This document shows positions 1 through 5,026 of a DNA stretch of 5,047 nucleotides, piece by piece. Position 1 is the stretch's first letter. Each line of letters opens with the position of its first letter. The stretch is taken from NCBI GenBank assembly GCA_900549495.1, contig UROL01000151.1, forward strand, positions 1 to 5,047. Direction: 5' to 3'. The translations under genes and the position numbers were made by a program. The DNA comes from an uncultured Eubacteriales bacterium (GTDB taxonomy: Bacteria > Bacillota > Clostridia > Oscillospirales > Oscillospiraceae). The notes under the pieces were generated by a model that saw only the letters and a list, made by a program, of their open reading frames with translations, had not been told where the DNA came from and did no database searches.

Positions 1-1
1 G

Positions 2-280
2 TCCGGGGCCGATGGAGAGGTAAATCAGCAGAGTGAACACCAGGGCGAAGCGTTTGCCCACCTGGGCGGACAGCTTATCCAGTCCGTCGAACCGGGCCAC
101 CACCACCACGCCCAGCACCGGAAGAACCACCGCTGTCATCAAGAAGCCTGCCATGGCTGCCGGGGTACTGCTTCCGGCGTTCTGTCCCAGGAAAGGGGGG
201 AAAATCAAATTTCCGGCCCCAAAGAACAGGGAAAACAGCATAAAGCTCACCAATAGCATATTTCGTTTTGTTAATTTCAT
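2..280 (-). CDS. brnQ: Branched-chain amino acid carrier BrnQ (LIVCS family), N-terminal 93 residues, cut by window edge
   Basis: This is the start of a cytoplasmic-membrane symporter that imports Leu, Ile and Val using a cation gradient (family knowledge: LIVCS, APC superfold). The translation begins MKLTKRNMLLVSFMLFSLFF, followed by GAGNLIFPPFLGQNAG at residues 21-36. The FGAGNLIFPP stretch in the first membrane helix is the hallmark of BrnQ proteins, where the broken helix helps bind cation and substrate. Three hydrophobic segments are visible, at about residues 8-30, 43-62 and 78-91, separated by a short polar loop with ARFDGLDKLS. The ATG at 280 is supported by an AAGGAG site 9 nt upstream and by the family-typical short basic N terminus. 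The full protein should be about 430-450 residues, so roughly 80% lies beyond position 1. No frameshift is visible. The T-box leader directly upstream fits an amino acid transporter. Family assignment is strong; which of the three amino acids is preferred cannot be read here. Confidence 0.93.
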   Translation of the reverse strand, partial: MKLTKRNMLLVSFMLFSLFFGAGNLIFPPFLGQNAGSSTPAAMAGFLMTAVVLPVLGVVVVARFDGLDKLSAQVGKRFALVFTLLIYLSIGPG

Positions 281-289
281 TTTCTGTCT

Positions 290-295
290 CTCCTT
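290..295 (-). promoter_or_regulatory. Ribosome binding site of brnQ
   Basis: AAGGAG on the minus strand ends 9 nt before the ATG at 280. It lies only a few bases past the T-run of the T-box terminator, so ribosomes reach it only on read-through transcripts. Confidence 0.8.
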
Positions 296-300
296 TTCCA

Positions 301-342
301 TAAAAAACAAGCCCCGTCTCAAAACTTTGAGACGGGGCTTGT
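301..342 (-). terminator. Intrinsic terminator of the brnQ T-box leader
   Basis: On the minus strand, ACAAGCCCCGTCTCAAA (342-326 read in RNA order) is followed by its complement TTTGAGACGGGGCTTGT (323-307) with only a tiny loop, and then by a run of T ending at 302. This is a long, GC-rich Rho-independent terminator. The 5' arm contains CTCAAA and ACAAG, which can instead pair with TTTGAG and CTTGT in the T-box region just upstream. This gives the alternative antiterminator expected of a T-box switch. Confidence 0.93.
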
Positions 343-355
343 AACATACAAGTCT

Positions 356-365
356 CGCGGTACCA
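356..365 (-). promoter_or_regulatory. T-box core / antiterminator bulge
   Basis: TGGTACCGCG is the conserved T-box sequence whose TGGN bulge pairs with the 3' NCCA end of uncharged tRNA. It is flanked by TTTGAG upstream and by CTTGT downstream. These pair with CTCAAA and ACAAG inside the terminator's 5' arm to build the antiterminator. Confidence 0.92.
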
Positions 366-592
366 CTCAAATTGTGCGGAAAAAAGCCGCACCTCTTCAG
401 GCTCCAGCAAGCCCTAGGCACTGACGTAGCCTGCACGAAAATCCCTACCGGTGGGGGCACTTTGGGGATTTCAGCTCGGAAGGGATGGGATATGCTGCCG
501 CGGCCCTGCCGGGCTTCCACCATCCCCGGCTCTCTGTCTGGATTCATCGGCAAATCCGTCTTCGTCATCGCTTTTTCTATTCACTTGCCCGC

Positions 593-621
593 ATCATATC
601 ACGTTTCCCCCTCCCTGTCAA
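593..621 (-). promoter_or_regulatory. Sigma-A type promoter of the brnQ T-box transcript
   Basis: Reading the minus strand, TTGACA (621-616) is followed after exactly 17 nt by TATGAT (598-593). This is a perfect -35 and a five-of-six match to TATAAT at optimal spacing. Transcription should begin at an A near 586-585, about 300 nt before the brnQ ATG, which matches the length of a T-box leader. The repeat array begins only 10 bp upstream of the -35 box. Confidence 0.9.
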
Positions 622-631
622 GGTTTTTTAA

Positions 632-778
632 TTACGCTTTGGGCGGGTTCCTATACGGTAGGTGCCCTGCCCCGCCCGGTATCGTTTTTGCGGTGGAAAC
701 CGGTTTCGGGTTATGCTTTGGGCGGGTTCCTATACGGTGGTTCCCTGACCCGCCCGGTATCGTTCCCCGGTGGAAACC
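632..778. repeat. Two tandem copies of a ~79-bp intergenic repeat
   Basis: Unit 1 starts TTACGCTTTGGGCGGGTTCC at 632 and unit 2 starts TTATGCTTTGGGCGGGTTCC at 711, a period of 79. Each contains CCTATACGGT, then CCCGCCCGGTATCG, and ends GGTGGAAACC (692-701 and 769-778). Within each unit GGGCGGG can pair with CCCGCCC (641-647/671-677 and 720-726/749-755), so each can fold into a hairpin. Unit 1 also holds the perfect 12-base palindrome GAAACCGGTTTC (696-707). The same unit recurs at 4867-4964. I see no coding potential. The array lies just upstream of the brnQ promoter; its role is unknown. Confidence 0.85.
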
Positions 779-822
779 TGAAGTTTTTTGAGCGGTACGA
801 TGAATGGTGTAAGCCCTCCCGT
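779..822. other. Short spacer with no recognisable feature
   Basis: Between the tandem repeat and the palindromic repeat I see no gene, promoter or stable hairpin. Together with its flanks it forms a gene-free stretch from the brnQ promoter to the gene remnant near 967, occupied almost entirely by repeats. Confidence 0.5.
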
Positions 823-869
823 CTCCCTCCCTGAGGGAGCTGTCGAGCGAAGCGAGACTGAGGGAGTGT
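823..869. repeat. Palindromic intergenic repeat (CTCCCTGAGGGAG type)
   Basis: CTCCCT (823-828) pairs with AGGGAG (834-839), with TCCCTGAGGGA a perfect palindrome at 828-838. It is followed by a CGAGCGAAGCGAG segment and a second CTGAGGGAG (858-866). From memory, this kind of sequence is scattered in many copies between genes of Faecalibacterium-like Clostridia. Its last 16 bases form one arm of a longer inverted repeat. Confidence 0.65.
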
Positions 870-966
870 CCTTCGATGGTTGATTGGAGCCTACGGTATA
901 CAAATAGCCTTTTGGCTCTGAAACTTTCGACCCGCTACGTTCACCGTACTACACTCCCTCAGTCTC
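854..966. repeat. 113-bp segment bounded by perfect 16-bp inverted repeats (MITE-like)
   Basis: GAGACTGAGGGAGTGT at 854-869 is exactly matched in reverse complement by ACACTCCCTCAGTCTC at 951-966, enclosing 81 bp without an ORF. The interior contains a small AGCC/GGCT hairpin near 907-917. It could be a miniature mobile element with terminal inverted repeats, or two palindromic repeat units in opposite orientation. No target-site duplication is evident. The right arm abuts the start of the recognisable gene remnant. Confidence 0.65.
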
Positions 967-1293
967 CACGACGATTGCATGCGTTACAATAACCTGCTGT
1001 CCCTGTTCCAGTCCTTCCGGGCGGCCTTCTCCATTGAAAATCCGGAGGCGCTGTCCCAGTATGGCCTGGACGACCCGGTGTGCACCATCTCCGTCACCGC
1101 CCAGGGACAGGAGGAAATCCGCCTGGTGCTCACCCTGGACAGCGAGGACTTCCCCACCTTCACCCTGGCCCTGTACCGCCACAACGGCACCACCTGCCTG
1201 GCCACCGTAGACGGCACCCCCACCGCCTACGTCACCCGCACCCAAACCGTAGACCTCATCGAAGCCATCCATCAGATTATTCTGGATGGCTGA
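967..1293 (+). pseudogene. C-terminal remnant of a DUF4340-like protein
   Basis: The frame encodes 104 residues from the ATG at 979 and ends in TGA at 1291-1293. The segment NPEALSQYGLDDPVCTISV (residues 37-55) resembles the repeated 'L..YGLD.P..T..V' signature of DUF4340 proteins, which in Clostridia are usually membrane-anchored extracytoplasmic proteins of several hundred residues; their function is unknown to me. The rest alternates short strands with a final helix (VDLIEAIHQIILDG), as expected for the end of such a repeat. Three signs suggest a fragment. No ribosome site precedes the ATG. There is no signal peptide or N-terminal membrane segment. The frame stays open upstream (HDDCMRYNN) until it meets the inverted repeat at 966, after which the translated sequence is repeat DNA. 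A terminator follows it closely. It could alternatively be a short expressed gene, which I think less likely. Confidence 0.6.
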
Positions 1294-1314
1294 CCCCTCG
1301 CTCCATGCCAGCAA

Positions 1315-1348
1315 GCCCGCCGGAGGAAACGCCCCCGGCGGGCTTTTT
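1315..1348 (+). terminator. Intrinsic terminator after the DUF4340-like remnant
   Basis: GCCCGCCGG (1315-1323) pairs with CCGGCGGGC (1335-1343) around an 11-nt loop and is followed by TTTTT (1344-1348). It lies 21 nt past the stop codon at 1293 and points rightward. It protects the convergent ABC operon from read-through. Confidence 0.88.
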
Positions 1349-1354
1349 GGGCGC

Positions 1355-1388
1355 AAAAAGGCCCCTGTGATGTGGGGGTCACAGGGGC
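1355..1388 (-). terminator. Intrinsic terminator of the ABC transporter operon
   Basis: On the minus strand GCCCCTGTGA (1388-1379) pairs with TCACAGGGGC (1370-1361) around an 8-nt loop, and T residues at 1359-1355 follow after one C. It begins 6 nt after the ATPase stop codon, so the operon ends with the ATPase gene. It sits back to back with the opposite-facing terminator at 1315-1348. Confidence 0.9.
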
Positions 1389-1394
1389 GCAGGA

Positions 1395-3014
1395 TTAGAA
1401 CGTCAGGGTGCCGGAGGTGATGCGTTCGCCGCTGATGCGGTCGAAGAGCATGACGGCGTCGCCGGAGATGCTGAGGCGGATTTTCTCACCCAGCTTGAAC
1501 AGGGTATTGCCGAAGACCACACCGGTGAGCAGGAAATTGCCCAGGCGAATCTTAATGGTGGACTCCATGCCGGTGGGCATGGCACCGTAGATTTCTCCCT
1601 CCAGCGGGCCGTTGGGGTCGATGTGCAGCAGCTCGGGGCGGATGCCCAGCACCAAGTCCTCGTTGGTCAGCACCGGCTCTTCCATCATGGCATCGTCCTG
1701 CTCATTCACCATGGAGATGTGGTAGCGGAACACTTCGTCCTTATTGCCCTTCTCCACATAGCCCTTCTGGGCGGCGGCCTCCTTCTGGGCGGCGGCTTTT
1801 TCTGCCTTGCGCCGGTCCCGCTGGGCGAACCACTGCGCCAGGTTCAGCTGCTGGCTGGGGGTGAAGGTGGCCTTTACCCCCTCCAGGATGGTCAAATCCA
1901 GGCTGCCGTCGGCCCTTTGGCCGCCCTTTGCCTCCACGAAATTGACGGAGGGGTTGCCCACAAAGTCAGCTACGAACAGGTTGTTGGGCTTGGCGTAGAC
2001 GGTCAGCGGTGCATCGTACTGCTGGAGCACGCCGTTGTTAATCAGGCAGATTTGGGTGGCCAGGGTCATGGCCTCCATCTGGTCGTGGGTGACGTAGACG
2101 AAGGTGGAGCCGGTCTCCAGGTGCAGCCGCTGCAATTCGTAGCGCATTTCCAGCCGGAGCTTGGCATCCAGGTTGGACAGGGGCTCGTCCATAAACAGCA
2201 CCAGGGGCTCCGGGGCCAGGGTACGGGCAATGGCCACACGCTGCTGCTGGCCGCCGGAGAGCTCGGCGGGGTAGCGGTCCATGAACATGCTGATTTTTAC
2301 AATCCGGGCCACCCGGCGGACGGACAGGTCGATTTCCTCCTTGGTGAGCTTCCGGACGGAGGTGACGGGCTTTCCCTCCCGAATCACCTGGAAGTCCTTG
2401 GTCACCAGCTTGGCGGCCATGGCGGCCTCTACCTTGGCCTTCAGGGGGGCAATTTCCCCGGACATATCTCTGGGCTTTTCCAGGCGGTAGGCGAAGAGCT
2501 TCTTGGCGGTGTACTGGGAGATGGTGAAGGCATCAATCAGCTTGATAATGGCCTTCTTCTCGTCCAGCTTGCCCTTCTTGTCCCGGCATTCCTCCAGCAC
2601 CTTGGTCACGTCCTCGGGGCGGGAGAGGATTTCCGCCAGCCGGGCGGCATTTTTGATTTCGAAATTGTACAGGGGCATCTCCTCTTTGATATTGGCCAGG
2701 CCGAAGGAGATGTTCTGGTACACGGTCATGTTGGGCCACAGGGCGTAGTTCTGGAACAGGAAGCCCACCTTCCGCTTGTTGGCGGGGATATTGATGCCCA
2801 GGCGGCTGTCAAACACCACCTTGTCGCCGATGGTGATGCGGCCGCTGGTGGGGGTTTCCAGTCCGGCAATCATCCGCAATGTGGTGGTTTTGCCGCAGCC
2901 GGAGGGGCCCAGCAGGGTGACGAATGCGTTATCCTTGATGACCAAATCCAGGTCGTCCACTGCGTAGAACTTACCCCAGTGCTTGGTCACATGCTCCAAT
3001 CTGATTTCGGGCAT
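1395..3014 (-). CDS. ABC importer ATP-binding protein (Fe3+/polyamine/sugar-type) with large helical-domain insertion
   Basis: This 539-residue cytoplasmic ATPase should power the permease encoded just upstream. Visible motifs are Walker A GPSGCGKT (36-43), Q-loop Gln88 in FQNYALWPNMTVYQN, signature LSGGQ (252-256), Walker B LVLFMDEP (271-278, catalytic Glu277), D-loop SNLD (280-283) and switch His310. A C-terminal regulatory (TOBE/OB-like) region follows, including LGIRPE at 456-461. All catalytic residues are intact. MalK/PotA/FbpC relatives are about 350-370 residues; the extra length lies in two places. About 114 residues (roughly 111-224) are inserted between Q-loop and signature. A Lys/Ala-rich charged stretch at 397-448 sits within the C-terminal domain. 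The ATG at 3014 has AGGAGG 8 nt upstream and starts 4 bp after the permease stop, suggesting translational coupling. The family is certain; the substrate (iron, polyamine, phosphonate or sugar) cannot be told, as no binding protein is in view. Confidence 0.95.
   Translation of the reverse strand: MPEIRLEHVTKHWGKFYAVDDLDLVIKDNAFVTLLGPSGCGKTTTLRMIAGLETPTSGRITIGDKVVFDSRLGINIPANKRKVGFLFQNYALWPNMTVYQNISFGLANIKEEMPLYNFEIKNAARLAEILSRPEDVTKVLEECRDKKGKLDEKKAIIKLIDAFTISQYTAKKLFAYRLEKPRDMSGEIAPLKAKVEAAMAAKLVTKDFQVIREGKPVTSVRKLTKEEIDLSVRRVARIVKISMFMDRYPAELSGGQQQRVAIARTLAPEPLVLFMDEPLSNLDAKLRLEMRYELQRLHLETGSTFVYVTHDQMEAMTLATQICLINNGVLQQYDAPLTVYAKPNNLFVADFVGNPSVNFVEAKGGQRADGSLDLTILEGVKATFTPSQQLNLAQWFAQRDRRKAEKAAAQKEAAAQKGYVEKGNKDEVFRYHISMVNEQDDAMMEEPVLTNEDLVLGIRPELLHIDPNGPLEGEIYGAMPTGMESTIKIRLGNFLLTGVVFGNTLFKLGEKIRLSISGDAVMLFDRISGERITSGTLTF
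1763..1798 (-). repeat. 18-bp in-frame tandem repeat within the ATPase gene
   Basis: CCTTCTGGGCGGCGGCCT at 1763-1780 is followed by a near-identical 18-mer at 1781-1798 (one mismatch). On the coding strand it encodes the duplicated hexapeptides AAAQKE and AAAQKG in the charged linker of the C-terminal domain. Such a unit could expand or contract in six-residue steps without breaking the frame. Confidence 0.85.
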
Positions 3015-3018
3015 GGTA

Positions 3019-4848
3019 TTAACCTCCTATTCCTTCGTCCAGGCTTGCGCCGGTAATCTTGTTGACAAGGGTGTTGCACACCAGAATGGTGACAATCAGC
3101 AGCAGATTGATGCCGCTGGAAAATGCGTACAGTCCCATTTCATCGAAATAATCCAGGGTGGTGGAGAGGATGAAGCCCTGGACACACAGCAGCATAAACA
3201 GGCTCAGCTCTCTCAGGCAGGTCATAAAGGGCAGCAGGTAGCCGCTGATGATGGAGGATTTCTGAATGGGGATGATGATGCGGGTCATTCGCTTAAACCA
3301 GGGGATGTCCTGGATAATGGCGGCCTCTTCAATTTCGCCGGAGAGCTGGAGCATGGAGTTCAGGGCGTTCCGGCTGGCGAAGGGGATATACTTGATGGTG
3401 CCCACAACAATCAGCAGGGTATAGGTATTGAACAGGTTGATTTTATCCGTGGAGAACAGGATGAAGAAGGCGGCGCCCACTGCCAGAGAGGGCATCAGAT
3501 AGGGCAGGAAGGCCATGGAGTTGACATAATTGGCCCATTTGCTTCGTCTCTGCTTGGATACGGCGTAGCCAATCAGGGTGCCGATGGTGCCGGCAATCAG
3601 GGCGCAGGCAATGCTTACCAGCATGGTGCCCCGGAAGGCGTGCCAGATGGTCTCATTATACAGGATGCCCTTCTGACCGTACATGCCGTTTTCCGTGATG
3701 TTCTCGTTGGTGACCCACCATTTTGTGGTGAGGTTGTTGGTATTTCCGGTATACAGGAAGGAGTAGTCCCCGGGGTTGGGCAGGAAGGTTTCAAAGGCGA
3801 AGGACACAATGGGGAAAATACTGGTGAAGAAGGTGATGAACACCAGCAAAACAGCGATGATGTACTTGCCGTATTTGCCCAGATTGATTTTGGAAATCTG
3901 GCCGGACTTGCCGGTGACGGTGGTGTAGCTCTTCCGGCTGGTGAGGCTCAGCTGGTTCAGCAGCATAATGGCCACGCCGAAAATCATCATAATGATGGCC
4001 AGAATAGAGGCCTCACCGGTGTACTTGGAGTTCATGGACACATACTTGGTGGACAGGGTGGTCAGGCCCAGGTAATGGGGCACCGGGTAAGAGCCCATGG
4101 CGCTGCCGAAGACCAGCAGGATGGTGGACAGAATGGCGGGCTTGACCATGGGCAGGGTAATCCGGGTCATGGTGCGCCATTTGGGGGTATCCAGGATGGT
4201 GGCAGCCTCCTCCAGGTTGGCATCCATGTTGCGGAAGATGCCGCCAATGAGGATATAGGCGAAGGGGGCGTAGTGCAGGCCCAGCACCACCAGGCTGGGG
4301 AACAGCCCCTGGCACCACCACTTGGGCATGGTAATGCCGAACAGGCTGGCAAGCAGACCGTTGGAGGTGCGGGTGACGGTGTTGGAGTTGAACAAATTCT
4401 GCCACACCACGGCCAGTGTCCACTGGGGCATGATGTAGGGGAAGATGAAAATAGAGCTCAGATATTTCCGCCAGGCCAGGTTGGTTCTGGTTATCAGAAA
4501 TGCGAAAATACCGCCGAAGAGGATGGATACCACGCAGGTGCCCACTGCCAGATACACGGTATTGAACAGGGGAATCCACAAATTTTTCTTGGCCATGCGG
4601 CTGGTGAACAGGTCTGTGTAGTTCACCAGGGTAAAGCCGCTGGTCTGGCCGGTGAGGTGGGCATCGATGGTGCCTGGGTGGATGGTGAGGGTATCCTTGA
4701 CAATGGCCACAATGGGGGCCACGGTGGTGATGGTCACCACAATACCCAGCACCAGAAGAATCACATTATAAGGCTTGGACAGGAAGGTGCCCACCTTATT
4801 CAGCCAAATCCGAAAGGGACTGGCTGCCAAAGTTTGATTTTTATTCAT
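3019..4848 (-). CDS. ABC importer permease, two membrane domains fused in one chain (FbpB/ThiP-like)
   Basis: A 609-residue inner-membrane protein forms the whole translocation channel from two homologous halves. Hydrophobic segments occur near residues 28-50, 95-118, 130-150, 185-204, 238-256 and 281-300. After a basic cytoplasmic linker (301-326) they recur at 327-352, 406-430, 445-466, 475-490, 534-558 and 577-597. Each half has an EAA loop, the coupling helix that contacts the ATPase: EEAATILDTPKWRTMTRITLP at 213-233 and EEAAIIQDIPWFKRMTRIIIP at 507-527. In both, Asp (220, 514) replaces the usual Gly. Sizeable extracytoplasmic loops lie at 51-94 and 353-405, the latter containing WW and many Asn/Thr. 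Length and fused layout match permeases for Fe3+, thiamine and aminoethylphosphonate (family knowledge). The start at 4848 has AAGGAG 6 nt upstream. It is the first gene of the visible operon, and no substrate-binding protein gene lies between it and the window end. Confidence 0.95.
   Translation of the reverse strand: MNKNQTLAASPFRIWLNKVGTFLSKPYNVILLVLGIVVTITTVAPIVAIVKDTLTIHPGTIDAHLTGQTSGFTLVNYTDLFTSRMAKKNLWIPLFNTVYLAVGTCVVSILFGGIFAFLITRTNLAWRKYLSSIFIFPYIMPQWTLAVVWQNLFNSNTVTRTSNGLLASLFGITMPKWWCQGLFPSLVVLGLHYAPFAYILIGGIFRNMDANLEEAATILDTPKWRTMTRITLPMVKPAILSTILLVFGSAMGSYPVPHYLGLTTLSTKYVSMNSKYTGEASILAIIMMIFGVAIMLLNQLSLTSRKSYTTVTGKSGQISKINLGKYGKYIIAVLLVFITFFTSIFPIVSFAFETFLPNPGDYSFLYTGNTNNLTTKWWVTNENITENGMYGQKGILYNETIWHAFRGTMLVSIACALIAGTIGTLIGYAVSKQRRSKWANYVNSMAFLPYLMPSLAVGAAFFILFSTDKINLFNTYTLLIVVGTIKYIPFASRNALNSMLQLSGEIEEAAIIQDIPWFKRMTRIIIPIQKSSIISGYLLPFMTCLRELSLFMLLCVQGFILSTTLDYFDEMGLYAFSSGINLLLIVTILVCNTLVNKITGASLDEGIGG
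3023..3028 (-). promoter_or_regulatory. Ribosome binding site of the ATPase gene, inside the end of the permease gene
   Basis: AGGAGG on the minus strand lies 8 nt before the ATG at 3014 and overlaps the last codons of the permease (stop at 3021-3019). It fixes the ATPase start and suggests coupled translation of the two genes. Confidence 0.88.
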
Positions 4849-4854
4849 GGCGCG

Positions 4855-4860
4855 CTCCTT
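4855..4860 (-). promoter_or_regulatory. Ribosome binding site of the permease gene
   Basis: AAGGAG on the minus strand stands 6 nt before the ATG at 4848 and is preceded by a run of A. It supports this start. I could not find a convincing -35/-10 pair between here and 5047, so the operon's promoter may lie further upstream, possibly before a binding-protein gene. Confidence 0.85.
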
Positions 4861-4866
4861 TTTTAG

Positions 4867-4964
4867 TGACGCTTTTAGCTTGTACCTATACGGTAGGTGC
4901 CCTTGCCCACCCGGTATCGCTTCTGCGGAGGAAACCGGGGAGTTGGTTACGCTTTGGGTTGGTT
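4867..4964. repeat. Third copy (plus start of a fourth) of the 79-bp repeat
   Basis: TGACGCTTTT at 4867 opens a unit whose core, from CCTATACGGTAGGTGCCC at 4885 to GGAAACC at 4936, matches the core of unit 1 (650-701) at 46 of 52 aligned positions by my count, with no gap. A new unit begins at 4947 (TTACGCTTTGGG) and fades after 4964; its offset of 80 matches the 79-bp period of the first array. Unlike units 1 and 2, the GGGCGGG arm is lost, so the main hairpin is not conserved. It lies just upstream of the permease ribosome site. Confidence 0.82.
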
Positions 4965-4978
4965 GAATGGTGAAATGT

Positions 4979-5026
4979 AAAACTCTCTGAGTTTTCGTAG
5001 GGGCGGCTATCAGCCGCCCGAAAACT
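4979..5026. repeat. Two overlapping, mutually exclusive hairpins upstream of the permease
   Basis: AGTTTTC (4990-4996) pairs with GAAAACT (5020-5026), and inside it GGGCGGCT (5001-5008) pairs with AGCCGCCC (5012-5019) around an ATC loop. A second stem, AAAACTC (4979-4985) with GAGTTTT (4989-4995), uses the same bases as the first outer stem. The GGGCGGCTATCAGCCGCCC palindrome resembles a dispersed intergenic repeat of Oscillospiraceae (from memory). On the minus strand it could act as a weak terminator of an upstream gene, though no clean T-run follows. Confidence 0.6.

Larger units (their letters stand above)
301..586 (-). ncRNA. T-box riboswitch leader of brnQ, probable Ile (ATC) specifier
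   Basis: A cis-acting leader senses uncharged tRNA and lets transcription continue into brnQ. In RNA order the visible parts are as follows. A Stem I distal hairpin at 530-508 (GCCGGG/CCCGGC) carries a GGTGGAAG-type apical loop preceded by AGAGAG. Two ATC triplets lie on the 3' side of Stem I (491-489 and 486-484), followed by CCTTCCGAGC. A Stem III hairpin lies at 392-374 (GTGCGG/CCGCAC, T-rich loop). The T-box core TGGTACCGCG is at 365-356, and the terminator follows. TGG plus the following T would pair with an ACCA tRNA end, which fits tRNA-Ile (discriminator A). The transporter's substrates make ATC the best specifier, but I could not fold the specifier loop unambiguously; TAT overlapping the first ATC is an alternative register. 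The 5' end is inferred from the promoter. The existence of the T-box is near certain; the specifier is moderately so. Confidence 0.93.

Noticed and set aside
75..410. Minus-strand frame overlapping the start of brnQ
   Set aside because: It is out of frame with brnQ, begins inside the T-box leader and has a composition unlike a real protein.
632..778. Possible CRISPR array
   Set aside because: There are only two contiguous units with a 79-bp period, no short-repeat/spacer alternation and no cas genes. It is a tandem intergenic repeat.
372..834. Two overlapping plus-strand frames across the T-box and tandem repeat
   Set aside because: They run through a structured leader RNA and repeat DNA, have no ribosome site, and their repeated peptides (FLYG) merely mirror the DNA repeat.
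949..1356. Minus-strand Gly-rich frame opposite the DUF4340-like remnant
   Set aside because: It has no ribosome site and a low-complexity translation, and it runs through two terminators and the inverted repeat.
1623..3056. Plus-strand open frame of 477 codons opposite the ATPase
   Set aside because: It is Gly/Leu/His-rich without family features, and the minus strand carries an intact set of ABC ATPase motifs. It is a codon-bias shadow.
2983..4866. Plus-strand open frame of 627 codons opposite the permease
   Set aside because: The translation is low-complexity (Gly, Gln, His rich) with no motif. It is the mirror of a gene with strongly biased codons; the minus strand encodes clear ABC permease halves.
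4880..4892. Possible -10 box (TATAGG on the minus strand) within the repeat upstream of the permease
   Set aside because: There is no acceptable -35 at 16-18 nt, and the same bases occur in every copy of the repeat.
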